A stretch of 22,639 bases of DNA, from the NCBI GenBank assembly GCA_964200075.2, contig CAXNAA020000322.1:1-22639 (forward strand). Reading direction: 5' to 3'. Shown here piece by piece: positions 1-11,167 of this stretch. A model generated the notes under the pieces. It had not been told where the DNA came from, did no database searches, and saw only the letters and a list, made by a program, of their open reading frames with translations. Position 1 is the stretch's first letter. Every line of letters starts with the position of its first letter. This stretch comes from Sphacelaria rigidula (lineage: Eukaryota; Phaeophyceae; Sphacelariales). Position numbers and translations under genes: made by a program.

Positions 1-1398
1 CCTGCAATGAAGGGATGGGACTTCAACCTCATATTTTGTTTCAACCCCAAAAATTAGGATCGGCTGTTAGAAGCTTTTTTTTTTCACGAGTTGAGGGCGA
101 TAATCAGTTTTTAGTTCCAGTAGAGTAAAATACCCTTAACTCACGAACTGAAAAAACTTCTGGTGCTTCTGTAATGTTTTTTTAATGCCCCATGCATTGT
201 CCATATCACATTTTACGCTCCAACCTTCAAGTATTGGCCGGCGCATTCGCCCGCAATCTTCAAATCCGCCTCCAGGCTGGCCCAGAGGGGTAGTTCAGAA
301 CTCAACTACTTCATTAATTATTGACCGCTTCAAACTCTCAGTCGTATCGTAGACTCTCAGGTGGTGCCTCAGCGCATTATTTTTCGATCGTGGTGCGGTC
401 GAAACTTGGTGGAAAAGGAAAATTCGATCTGATTTAGTCGTGACTTCAACTCTCGTCATTTCCGTTGAAATTACAGCCCATCAGACAAAAACAAATTGTG
501 CGAATTGAGGTTTAACTCCGAGGTGAGGTTCAAACCCAAAACAGTGCTTCCTTTCCCCACACTTTCAGCGATGGTTCCCAATGACGTTTTTGTCGGCCTA
601 ATGCCCCTTGATCGCATAGGTACTTTTTCAGCGCAATTCACCGTCTCTGTGAGCTTACAGCGCTGACCGAAACGGTCATTTCCCCCCCCTTTTTGAGGGG
701 GATGATCGCTAAAAACTCGGTGAACAGTTTTTTTTATCTCATCGGGATCCGAGTTTTATAACAAATTAAGTGGAAAAAATATAGTTTTTTTGCGATTTTG
801 TCGATCACCGTAACTCCTTTGGTTCCACAATCTTGCCAGATTGTAGCTTGGACAAATACACGCCGGTGAGTAGCCTAGGTGCGCCGTGGTTCGTAGCCCG
901 GGACAACGAAAATGGGAAATCGTCGAGTGGAAACCCCACTCAAATAACAAGTACTTGGGGGGATTTTATGGCGTGCAAAATCAGGGGATGAACGAGATCT
1001 CCGGTCTGTTCGTGCTTCTGGTCGGTGACACTTTTTTGGCTCATTTTGGGGGGTCAGGTGCGCCCATAACTGTACACAGATATACATACCTCCTTGATGA
1101 AGTCACTGGGGCATCAACTTCGTGTTCCATGAGCCCGTGTTTTCACCGTCAACCTACGGTATTGTGAACATATATAATTTACCAGGATCATACCGGCCAG
1201 CAGGTGCTGAATACTGAATACTGTTTCTTGTATACTGGATTCGAATTCCACACGTAAGAGGTAGCTTTTCGTACGCACAAGATTCAAATCACACCGGTCG
1301 ACGAGAAGCTGCTGTGTTTGAACGAGCCAAGTCATATAGGTGGAAACTATGTGATGTTGTACAGATGACATAGTTCTGCAGATCAGTCCCCCATCAAA

Positions 1399-1405
1399 GT
1401 GTGTA

Positions 1406-1441
<36 letters not shown>
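1399..1441. repeat. GT microsatellite
   Basis: An interrupted start (GTGTGTATGC) is followed by about 16 uninterrupted GT units at 1409-1441. It is an ordinary dinucleotide repeat and likely length-polymorphic. Confidence 0.97.
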
Positions 1442-1443
<2 letters not shown>

Positions 1444-1600
1444 GCGGGTCATGCAGCTCGTCACTCGGCAAACACCTACGGGTCAAACGGGTCCTACAGA
1501 TCTCCATCGGACAAGCGTGCATGGGTGACAGGACACCTCGGACAAATCATAATCTATGCCCAAGTGAGCCCACCCGGATCTGTCACGACCTGATCCATCC

Positions 1601-1715
1601 GACGTGTGTAGTATACAGTACAGTACATTCCAGTACAGCACATTGCAATGCAGAACACTGCGGTGCAATGCATCGCGGTCCGGTACAGCGGTACATACAG
1701 CACAACTGTACTTCT
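1601..1715. repeat. GTAC/TGCA-rich degenerate short-motif cluster
   Basis: Repeated CAGTACAG, GTACATTC, GCAATGCA and CGGTACAGCG motifs of about 10 bases follow one another with no exact unit. Similar clusters occur at about 7385-7565, 8876-8940, 11875-12080 and 12315-12480. They carry no coding frame I would defend. Confidence 0.6.
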
Positions 1716-2055
1716 AAACAAGCAAGAGACATGCCACATGGCAACGATTTTTGCACCATGTTACCCACAAACGATGGGGGAAGGTGTCATGAACTCCAAC
1801 GGAACGGCGGTGCAGCATTCCTGCTGCACAGTACAAATAGACTATGAATTGTTTATACTGTCTTCTTCTAGCTGAACACACACACGCAAGATCGGCAATA
1901 GTGCAGAGCTGTACCAAAGGCAAAACCTTGTGCGCACCGAGCATATTCAATTTCACCCAGTACAACAAAGCGAATGCTGATACCATAGCGGCTGCAGATA
2001 AGTCGCCTGCTGCGATGTCCAACGTTGCTACTCTATGCGACTGGTGCCCACGCCC

Positions 2056-2390
2056 AGTAGCTCATCCAGGCAAAAACGCGTGGCAACGATAGATCTCATA
2101 GCTCAGCAGGGAAAACATGCGTAGCTCATTCAGCTCCCATAGCTCACCCAGTACGAATATGCGCTGGTGAGCTACGTACGTCTTGGTAGCTCACCCAGGG
2201 CAGACATGCACAGCTCATCTAGCTCTCATAGCTCATCTAGGGCAAACATGCGCAGCTCATCTAGCTCGCAAAGCCCACCCAGGGCGAATATGCACTGATG
2301 AGCTATGGGGCAGTAGCTCACCCAGGACAAACATGTATAGCTCATGTAGCCCTCATAGCTAAGTAGGGAGCTACGCTAGAAAAAAGCTAG
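2056..2390. repeat. Minisatellite of 41-47 bp units with two alternating unit types
   Basis: About seven diverged units begin AGCTCAyCCAGGG. Type A continues ACATGCGCAGCTCATCTAG then CTCyCAT; type B continues with ATATGCGCTGATGAGCTA. The order read from the start is roughly A, B, A, A, B, A. Units are rich in AGCT, and the array ends in GCTAGCTCGAGCTAC. Confidence 0.85.
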
Positions 2391-2481
2391 CTCGAGCTAC
2401 CGGAAGCTGATCTGTCGGGTGTGTGCAACTTCGCGACTTAACATGTTTCATGACTAACGAGGACTTTGCTGAAGCTTCTGA

Positions 2482-2904
2482 CACACTGTATTTATCATCA
2501 CTACTTGTTTCATCCGCACAAGGGCCCAAGGGGGCTGTCTCCCTCCCCCAAATACTGGGGGGACAACCCCCGGGAGAACCCTACATGCAGTACGGGATCT
2601 TCCACGCAAAGGAGCGCGACGGAAATGTTTCGTCTGCGGTGAAGAGGTTCAAAACGCACACGATTGGGTCACTGCGGCGAAGAGCATGGCCAAATGGCGT
2701 CTTGGAGTCGAGAAAGGGGCCGAGGAGTTCGAGGACACGTGGCGACGCGAAGACAAACAGGAATCGGACCGCCGCCACCAACGTGAGACTGCTGCGTCAA
2801 GAGCCGCCAATTGGAGAACCGCCCACCCCACCGCCACCACAACAGCTCGCAGGGAATCCAAGATGGAGATAACCGAGAGAATGGCCCGCTCTGTACCTAA
2901 CTAG
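2482..2904 (+). CDS. Doubtful open frame with a CxxC motif
   Basis: A 140-codon stretch without stops, closed by TAG at 2902-2904. It includes RRKCFVCGEEVQNAHDW at about 2624-2674, then a charged, probably helical tail rich in Arg, Glu and Ala (KWRLGVEKGAEEFEDTW...). The Cys-x-x-Cys...His cluster recalls the zinc-binding C-terminus of some transposases, but the second metal pair is missing and I cannot name a family. Another frame over the same DNA (2423-2872, GTG start) is equally open, so the openness may only reflect a locally GC-rich segment. It is followed at once by a T-rich region. I list it as a possible gene fragment or relic, not an established gene. Confidence 0.2.
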   Translation, partial: HTVFIITTCFIRTRAQGGCLPPPNTGGTTPGRTLHAVRDLPRKGARRKCFVCGEEVQNAHDWVTAAKSMAKWRLGVEKGAEEFEDTWRREDKQESDRRHQRETAASRAANWRTAHPTATTTARRESKMEITERMARSVPN

Positions 2905-3751
2905 GGATGAGTGTGGTTTTTGCGCAAGACCTTTTCCACCAAAGCATGTATGTGGCAGAGGCCGGCCATTTTTAGTTTTTTTTTTTTTCTCATCTATTTG
3001 TTATGATATTTCCTCTCTATGTTTCTTTTTTTGTTGTTTCTCCCTCTTATTTTCCTTTCTTCGTCTCGTCTGTCTGTTCTACCTGTCTGTTTCCTTCCGT
3101 TTTCTCCAGCGAGTGTTTCCCTTTTGTTTTATATCTCGGTGACGTCTATCATGGGACCACGGCTAGATCCCTGGGGAACCAGCTAAAGCGCGGCAATCAG
3201 TCAATCAAACTCTCTACGTGTTTCGCCCTCCTGCATTTCGACGGGATTCGTACAACGGCTATTACGGAAGGGATTTCATTTTCTTTTTTTTTCCGCGTTC
3301 GTTTTTCTTCTGTTCTCCCTCACCTTGCGTTTTGCGCCGTCGTGTTTCTCGACAGCTACGCTGTGCCCGAGGTCCTTCCATCTCCACGCACAATCACCGG
3401 TCGTGGAGCCATTGGTTGGAGCTCCGCCTGTTTCTCACACAGCAAGAAAGGCCAACATAATGATTTGCCGTTGTTGCAGCGAAGTACCTATTGTGTCACA
3501 AAAAAAAAAGTTGATGAAAATTTGATCTCATCGCAGCATTCAAAGTGATACTTACATGTTATCTCTGATACATGAAATAAAAAATCTACTATTCCCAACA
3601 AGACCACTGCACAATTCATAGGTCAGCGACCCACCGTCGAGCTCAACAGTACACGAATCGAGGAAATCTTTCACTATTACTTCTCCCTTACACACAACAG
3701 GCTCTCGTCAGAGGGTCGGGAGTAATTGAAGGCCGGAAAGTTTAATTAACA
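2905..3751. other. Gene-free, pyrimidine-rich stretch
   Basis: The plus strand is strongly T/C-biased from about 2970 to 3125 (T13 run, then TTTCTTTTTTTG-type sequence) and again at 3280-3330. No supported gene, RNA or repeat. A CAG at 3107-3109 after the tract resembles an acceptor, but no recognisable exon follows. Confidence 0.5.
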
Positions 3752-4168
3752 CGTGATTTTACGAATTGCGGGTGGATTTTGAGGATGAACCTTGGGATGA
3801 ACCTTGGGAGCTTTCGTGAGCATCGAAATACTATCGGAATAAAAATGCAAATGCACTCTCCGGCCGTGATGTGTGGCCTCGCTCATCCTCAAAACAGTCC
3901 ATCCGTAATTTGTAAAAATGGGGGATTCGTACCGAACACTGTCGGCCCCCATTGATTCCCGTACGAAAAGACTGCTCATATTTGTCGTGATCCCCCTCTT
4001 GACACGGAAATGTACAAATTGCGGATGCTTTTTTTGAGGATGAGCGAGGCCACACATCACGGCTAGGTGGTGCATTTGAATATTATTTTCGAGAATATTT
4101 CGACGCTTGTTAACGTTCCCAATGTTCATCCTCAAAAACAAAATCCACCTGCAATTTGTAAAATCCCG
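3752..4168. mobile_element. Fold-back (long inverted repeat) element, MITE-like
   Basis: The left arm (about 3753-3935) and right arm (about 3995-4168) are imperfect reverse complements around a spacer of roughly 60 bp. The outer ends read GATTTTACGAATTGCGGGTG on the left and, inverted, GATTTTACAAATTGCAGGTG on the right. A subterminal motif, TCATCCTCAAAA plus 'atccgcaatttgta', occurs four times (about 3761-3790, 3886-3917, 4013-4045, 4122-4163) in alternating orientation, so each arm is itself a smaller inverted repeat. The central block GTGATGTGTGGCCTCGCTC is exact between arms. There is no transposase. A target-site duplication was not clear. A non-autonomous DNA transposon or two nested insertions would both fit. 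Confidence 0.75.
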
Positions 4169-5469
4169 TATTGATTTGTTCATTCTTGTCCTCTTTACTT
4201 TAGTGCCTGCCGTACAGCTATCATACGGTAGGTGAAGCACGAGGGGGTCCCGTAGACTGGAATTTTCACCACCGTAGTCCCCCCTCCCCACCTCCCTCAG
4301 GGGAAAAACCGAAACTTGTATGCCCAAAAGCTGCATATACTAAACTCGAGTAAGTTGTTTACACGTACACTAAACCCGAATACATTGATGTTCTGTAGTC
4401 TGACGTTGTTTAGTGTTTAGTCTTGAATATAGATCGTCTATACTTTACGTAAGAGATAGAAGTGACGGTACTGGAAGACTGGCCCACGTCTGTGACCACG
4501 GGTTCGGGAGGAAATAATAATAAAAACAAGGAGAAGACGACGAAGAAGGAGGATTATAATATAAGTACCAGTAATAATAAGAGTAGTAGTAGAGTGATGC
4601 TACTAAACACAAAGAAATTAGCGGGATCGTGCTAAAATTAAACTAAACCTGAGAGATACAGGCTGGGCCACCCAAGAGGCGGACCTTTTTTCAGCCGCGG
4701 TTCTAACTGGTGATGCATCGCAAGTTGTGCCTACTATAACACATCGTGGTAATCTGCAAATCAACGCGCGTCTTCACTCCACGTAGCACTACGATTCGAC
4801 AAGTTCCCATCGAACGAAATACCAAACTAAAGCCAGCTGCGAAGTGTCGAGAGTTGAGGGTGATATGTGCGGCGGAATCAGGGGGGGAAAGCGGCTGAGA
4901 TCATATTTTCGGTTACAGTCGGTTGTGCCGCGGCTGCAAAGTGGTGCTGCTGCACAAGTTGTGGTTGTACAATAATACATTTGGTACTGTAGGCGCGCAG
5001 TGTCTGAGGTGGCACGCAGACGAGGCCCCCAGCGCGCCGAGGCGTCTGGTGGTAGTATGCGCACCGGTGAGCAGTGAGTAAAAAGCTTGTAGAGAACGTC
5101 AAGGTTCCGGCTGAGGTTGTTGTACTTCAAAAGCAAGTCAACCGGTTCTCAAAAGAAAAGCGCGGTTTCGCTCGTCAACTTTAAGTCGTTTGGTGTAAAG
5201 TTTTGACACGATGTACACAAGGAATGTGCAAAGCCTCTACTGTTGTCTCTTCACTTTTTTTGTCTTTTTTTTTCGTGAGTCATCGGTAATCCAGATTTTG
5301 GAACAGTTTTTTTTTCGGGACAATCCTCGACAACTCATTTGGGAAAAAAAGTCAAGGGGGGGAAAATGAGGGTCTTGAACCGTAGCTTAAGCACATCGTG
5401 TCAAAAGTTAAGAGAAAAAAAATGAATTTAAAGAGCGTAACCGCGGTTCAGAGTTTCCTGTTTCCGTCG
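4169..5469. other. Gene-free stretch with purine-rich trinucleotide segment
   Basis: 4505-4600 is purine/AT-rich with AATAATAA, AAGGAGAAGACGACGAAG and AGTAGTAGTAG runs. The remainder shows no supported gene. T-rich tracts near 5255-5320 contain CGTGAGTCATCGGTAATCCA, which resembles the inner end of the inverted pair that follows (CGTGAGTTACTGGCGACGGA). Confidence 0.4.
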
Positions 5470-5797
5470 TGGCTGGTCCATCTCCACATGTCGCGATAAT
5501 ACTGCTCTATTCTGGGTCGTATACTACGAAATTTTGACACAAAAAACATACAGGACGTATGTGCGAAGGCCGCATCTTTCCTTCCTTGCGTTTCTTTTCC
5601 CCGTGAGTTACTGGCGACGGAACATTTCAGAACAGTTTTCAAAAACTAAATCGCAAATAACTCGCGAAGAAAAAAAATGTAGCGGGAGGAAAGATGGGGT
5701 CTTCTTCGCACACACGTCCTGTACACCGTGCCGAGAATTTTATTCGAAACGACCCAAAATTGAGCAGTATGATCTCGTCAGTATTCCTGGTCGCCTC
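5470..5797. repeat. Diverged inverted-repeat pair carrying related open frames
   Basis: The left arm (about 5470-5617) and right arm (about 5650-5797) are reverse complements of moderate identity, with a loop of roughly 30 bp. Shared blocks include GGACGTATGTGCGAAG / GGACGTGTGTGCGAAG and CATCTTTCC. Read outward from the loop, each arm is open and gives related peptides: GRKDAAFAHTSC...RPRIEQY on the minus strand, and GRKDGVFFAHTSC...RPKIEQY on the plus strand. An indel between them is three bases and several differences are silent. This could be a short coding element duplicated head to head, or a non-coding fold-back element with chance openness. Confidence 0.65.
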
Positions 5798-8480
5798 TTG
5801 GGCGGCCCAGCCCGTACCGCATTCTTTGCGGTTGAGTAATTTTGGTCCTTGTCTTGGATGTAGGCTGACCATACCGTCGTCAAGTGATCAATGCCGACCT
5901 TTACTTGATCCAAGTACATCAAATACAGGGACACTTAACCGTTGGCTGTTGTCTTGGATATAGTATTGATACTTTATTCGTGTATTAAGACTGTCTACAC
6001 TTGATCTTAGTGATTGAGGGTCTATACAAAACTCAAGTGGCTTGTGTACTTGTACACTAAACCCAAGTTATGTCCTCTTTCAAACACTGGTCTAAAGTTA
6101 AGCAACGGGTTTTGATTGTCATCTCCATACTGCAGCATAACCAGTTGACTTGGGTATCAGCACGACATTTCCTGGATACCACCCCCTGAACCCCCCCACC
6201 TCCCCCTACCCGCCCCCAAACCGACCGAGTTTCAACTTTCGAGGGTATGTTGATCCCAATTTACACCACCACACGTTCACCGACTTTCACAAGCAACCGA
6301 CAGCGGTAACTCTAACACGGTGCAGTGCTCATTGGTGTCAGCCCTTGAGGAACCAATGCCGTCGGAAGGGTGTGTGAAATCGCTTCTTGTAATGGCCTCA
6401 GTTTACAAAAAGCACATGTTCTTTCTCAAAGCGCTCCAGATTCTTGCAAGCGCACACGCCCACCTGTCTCTCCAAATACGAATTTGCCCGGATTTGAGCA
6501 GCCGAAGTCCTCTCAAGCGTGCACACGTTTGCACCGTATATGATACCCCGTAGTCCGTGTTTTCACTATATTGCCTACAAAAACATCGACGAACAACCAT
6601 TAAGTAGACACCGATACCGCTTGGCGCGGGACTATTCACCTCCTTCGGCGTCAGGCATCTTTTCGGAACAACATCAACGGCAGACTGCAACTCGGGAGCA
6701 AGGGATGGATAGCATGCTTCTTTGCGCAAGTATCCACTCATATAACAACGCACTGTGTTTCTCACACTTTCTAGTATCTTATTTTTGCGATTTTGTTCAC
6801 CTAAGGCAGTCGTTTCCCCCATTTTCCCAGCAGTTCACGTATCGTCCACCTCAAGGCTCTGCCGCCGACGGGATGATCGGATAATGATCCTCACATTAGC
6901 CTCTTTCAGACCCGTTATCGCAGGAAACGTGGAGGTGCGGGCCCGCCAAAGCTACTCCGTGGTAAACATACCTATTGATATAATGAAGGCATGCAATACT
7001 GTACTCTACCGCGCTGCACCGCAACTTGTCTTGAAACTTGAGCTCTACAAGAAACCTATGTGATAGTTTGACTCCTGCAGCATCCAGGGACAGAAGACGT
7101 CACGACACATCAACATGCGCGCATGCGTCCGTTCCTCATTCATGAGGAGGGGGCACACAACGCTCAGCTCTGTCAACAGAAGACAGCGGCTGATCATTAT
7201 TTACCATGAAGTAGCCGCCTTAATAATCGAACCGCGACCCTAGCCCTGACGTCGACCCGAACCGCGATCCAACCTCATGCACTTCGCGGTGTACTCGCAT
7301 GGGGCTCGGTACAAAACAGTAGCGATTCAATACCCCACCCCCCTCCCCCGAAAGAAAAAGCGAAGAGAGGACTGCTGAACTCGGGGTCCCATACTGTACT
7401 GTAGTAGGCTACTTTTCAACAAAAGGCTGCACTCGCCCCATCAGAGTTCTACAGGAAGTAGTACGTGCGAATTAATGGAACGCTCGATAGGCAAACATGT
7501 TCGCTCACTCGTGCGTGCGCGTACTGCACTGCATTATCGTACAGACAGTACTGTAGGTACAATGCAGAAAAGTACATATAGATGTGACGGTACGATGGTA
7601 ACACACGAGGCACCAAGCGTGTCGGGATCTAACTATCCGCAAGTTTTCCAGCGTTATCATGAAGGAAGAGGGCGAGAAACAGCTCTCGGACTGACCCATG
7701 AAAGAACAGGTCGATTTAGCTGCTTGCCTGCCGTTGGCGGTACAGAGGTGGTAGATCCGGATAGCACCGCCGTTGTCCGTAGTATTTAGGCCATCTCGAA
7801 TGGGGAGTTAAATTTTTCTTGGTTGGATTTTTCAGTCTTAGAACATTTGACATAGATGTTGGGCCCCGAGCAGAGGATGTGTCCTGGACACTGTGCATCT
7901 CTTCACTGAGTGGAGTCCAGTCCACTTCTCCGATTTGCTGGACTCCGACATTCCAAGAAAGTCCTCTGTAAAAGGATCCAACTGGACATATAACAAATAC
8001 GGTGAAAATTCACTACTTTCCGGGCTGTGTTTCCCGGCCTGCAGTTGGTGGGGTCCCTTGCTGTTCAACAATGTTGTGAACCCCAACATGGAAATTGACT
8101 TCCAAATTTGTATGAAGAGTGTACCTACGCGCCAGCTTGACGAGAGTATGGGCATACTGTTGTTCTCATGATCATGTGCATAATGATTCCGATGATTCTA
8201 CGATGCCTCATCACCAGGGGTGTTAAACAAAGTGACATACACTACTGTTGTTGTGTAACCACAAGAACCACGTGCAACACGGTCTCGTGATGGCCTTCGG
8301 GAAGATGTAAGCCGGTCATATGGTCGTTGGGAAGATGTATGCGGGCAATGAAAGCATAAAACGATTATTGTATGTGTGTTGTAGGTTTTACCGCATCGTG
8401 ATTCATCTGGTATTTACTGGTGGCACGTACACATGCACAGACGCGCTTTCTAACATCTGACTCGGGGAAACTCGCAACGA
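5798..8480. other. Gene-free stretch
   Basis: No gene could be supported. Minor repeats: GTCTTGGATrTAG at about 5851 and 5953, and TACACTAAACCC at about 6052, which also occurs near 4366. 7855-8170 is open on both strands (92 and 105 codons) without recognisable motifs; I treat these as chance frames. Confidence 0.45.
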
Positions 8481-8722
8481 AGCGATTCCGATTTCCATGC
8501 AGGGGTGTGCTCTTCTGTTGTGCCGCATTCCTGATATCTTTTTGAACGAGCTAGGAACATTCGTGTTTGGGTGTTTCTCGGGGTAGAACATTGGAGCGAT
8601 CCCGATTTTCATGTAGGAGAAGGGGTAGGGATGGGTGATGTGATGCGTCGGCTGTTGTGTCGCATCCCTGATGCCTTCGCGAACGGGCGAGGAATTCTTG
8701 CGTTCGTGTATTTCTTTCGGCA
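8481..8722. repeat. Tandem duplication, two diverged units offset by 114 bp
   Basis: Unit 1 (about 8481-8584) and unit 2 (about 8595-8722) both run AGCGATyCCGATTTyCATG, then CTGTTGTGyCGCAT, CTGAT, then GAACG.GC.AGGAA and TTCGTGT..TTTCT. Unit 2 has an extra block of about 24 bases after the first segment. On the minus strand both units lie in one open frame (8403-8771), with in-phase repeats of MKIGIA and MEIGIA 38 codons apart. The frame has no family I recognise. Confidence 0.7.
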
Positions 8723-11071
8723 TGCCGAACTCAAGGTTCTGCCCTCTGTCCCAAGGCGCCTTCCTGACCATTTGCGGTAAGCTGATGTGAGGAGCAGTGT
8801 AGTTCGCGGTTGACCAAACCTTCTCGTTCTACATCGTGGGCAGCATAAATCAGCAAACTGCGCACACCTATACTGCTGGTAGTACAATACGGTATTGGAT
8901 TTCAAGGTACTGGTCGCACAGTACTACTGTACTGTACTCGTCCGTCTGCCTGCGTCAAACAGGTGTACGCTTGGGTACCGTTACTGACGACCAAGCCGTC
9001 CTCAAGTTCGTGCCAAATTGGCCTCACCCCTCAGCCCTAGCAGAGATCACAACAACTCGCACACGCCACCACACTTACCGTTGGAAAAAGCAGACATCGC
9101 TTGCTTCAGGTCGATCGAACCACCACCGATCACGCTCTCCAGTGGATACTGTACGCGGGTTGTGGGTAGCTAGCTGGCTCGCGATAACGAGCGGATTGGT
9201 CGTTCTGTCCCGTTGTCGTGTATTATCTCGCTCTGAGAAAACGATTCTCCGAGTAAATGTGAGCTGCGCCAGAGAAGGATCATTTTGGGAGGTTTCACAT
9301 TTTTGTAGTTGAAATTTCGAAATACGATCAGTACAATACCCGCGCCGTGACAGACTGAGGACTTTTCAATCGAAAAAACTGGAAATCTTTGGAAGGTTCA
9401 GTCACCGATCAACAACTGACGTTTGGAAGGTCCATGTGAAATTTTGATACGATATTCTCCACATTGGGCATTGGGCAGCGCATCTCATATTTATATCACA
9501 GTAGCAGTAGTGGTTCTGCGATCGCGGGTATAGAAGAATGTGCTCCATTCTAAAATAAACATATAATTAGCAGCACACCCAACGGTCGGCAGGTCGGTCG
9601 AGAGAAAAAATAATTCTCGTACACGAAGCACCCATCCCCCCGTCCTCCCTCCTCTCCAAGGGCAATTTTTCGAAAATTGTCATTATTTTCGAGATTTTCT
9701 TTTGAGACTTTTTTTTGTTGTTGACATCGTTGTTGAAAGAAATTGATTCACAAACACTGACAAAAAATGAAAGTCTGGCGGGCTTTGCGACGTGCGTATA
9801 TTATTTACTTCTGCTCCTTGCCCGCCCTGTCCCGATGATCTCGGATGCCGGCAACGCTCACACACATCCATGTACAGTACACGAGTGCACGGTAGCGACA
9901 GCCTGTAGCCAAAGTAGCAGCATTATTTCACGCCTGGCCAGATTTTCCCGGCCTACTAGTAGTGGTAGATAGTCGAGGTAAACGACTCGAAATACGATCC
10001 CCGAAAAAATAATGTAATCATGATAGGTCATGAGCTTGGAGGGGCGGTGTGTCCGTCATTTCAGCGGTCTCCATGCGGAGGATCGATGTACACGGCAGCT
10101 GACCGCATTCGCCAACGCCTCGTCAATAAACTCGGGGACAGCAGGCTGGGTGCCCCCCGTCCTCACCCCCGTCCCCTCAAAAACTCGAACTTTCGATCTT
10201 GGGGCTTACGTGTCCCGAAACATATATTTGACAGACCCTTGGCACACGATATGAATTTGTGAAGTTGTGCGATAGTTGTCTGATGCCCCGTGTGTAGAGT
10301 GCTTGGTCGTCTTCGCCATTGCATCTTTGAGCAATTTCTGTCGCGGTACCAACTGTATTTTTACCGCAAGATACGCCAACCCTGGCCAGGCGGTGGGCAT
10401 CATATGTGAATCCTCTGTACGGCACTGATCAATACGAGCCATCTTGAATAAAAAAAGCACGACGGTCAACAATAGAGAGCCAACACCATTGATACCGATT
10501 TAGCCCTTTCCCGGGGGTCGTGCCATCCGGGCAGCATGAAACATTGCACAACTACGACGAAGCCCAGACCTAGCCTGGATAAGAAAAACACCAAACAATT
10601 ATATTTTGTTGGCCTCTCTGCGGTACATGGGGCTGAAGTAGGGCACGCGTGTCCATCAACACAGAAATCGCGGAGTGTGAGCATGTTGGAAGATGACATT
10701 TTGCCTTGTACATAGAGTAGCATCTATCAGAGCTGTTTGGAAGAGATTTTTTATCGCTGGTTTGTGCGTTGTACTGGGTTGAATTGAGCCATATTTCGTC
10801 GAGGATATGGATCGAGATAAATAATACAGCGGTATATCAGAATCATTGCGGTGTATTGCTCTTCCAGCTTTTTTTGACTCCATCATATCTCGTTTTTGGG
10901 ATGGTGGTTAAGAACGTGATTTAAAGCGGCTGTACTTTGGGCACTGGAGCATGACATTCGACCCGTTTGAGATGCGGCGACCATTTTTGTTCTTCGTTCT
11001 CCCCGCTAGCAATAAAACCCATCAGCAGCAGAAGCAAGAGAGAAGTGTAGTTTGTGGAGAGTAGGAGCAGC
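8723..11071. other. Gene-free region upstream of the PDI gene
   Basis: Contains a GTAC-rich cluster (about 8876-8940) and scattered T-rich tracts. I could not identify a TATA box, initiator or neighbouring gene. The PDI promoter and 5' untranslated region should lie near the 3' end, where purine-rich AGCAAGAGAGAAG precedes the start codon. Confidence 0.4.
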
Positions 11072-11167
11072 ATGGTTCGCTCGTGTGCTGTTGTTGTTGC
11101 TTCTTTCTTAGCTGCTTCACTTTCCGCGGTACTAGTCAATGGAGAGGTCGTCGATGTCACGGGAGAG
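11072..11167 (+). CDS. PDI exon 1: start codon and signal peptide
   Basis: 32 codons beginning MVRSCAVVVASF and ending EVVDVTGE, then donor GAG|GTATGT. The hydrophobic stretch at residues 6-22 fits an ER signal peptide, with cleavage likely near residue 24. The frame is open upstream to 11054, but only through a GTG; ATG at 11072 gives a compact signal peptide and is preferred. VVDVTGE joins exon 2 (NFSKVV) to recreate the usual start of a PDI thioredoxin domain (VVDLT..NF). The exon ends in phase 0. Confidence 0.88.

Noticed and set aside
1170-1255. Possible tRNA from GGATTCGAATTCC, with an A-box-like segment upstream
   Set aside because: The acceptor stem does not pair and no anticodon arm forms; the T-arm match is just an EcoRI-type palindrome.
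1399-1464. Coding frame across the GT microsatellite (repeated Thr-His or Cys-Val)
   Set aside because: Openness is produced by the dinucleotide repeat itself.
2056-2390. CRISPR array
   Set aside because: Repeats are contiguous, diverged and lack unique spacers; the genome is eukaryotic.
3003-3548. 181-codon open frame rich in Phe, Ser and Pro
   Set aside because: It simply translates the pyrimidine-rich tract (TTT, TCT, CCT codons) and has no domain signal.
7838-8171. Opposed open frames of 92 and 105 codons
   Set aside because: No motif, no start context or splice evidence, and both strands are open at once, which is common by chance in low-stop DNA.
9104-9150. Short TTDHALQWI-like reading resembling a retrotransposon RNase H motif
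   Set aside because: Only about nine residues match, the frame closes soon after, and no other reverse transcriptase or integrase motif lies nearby.
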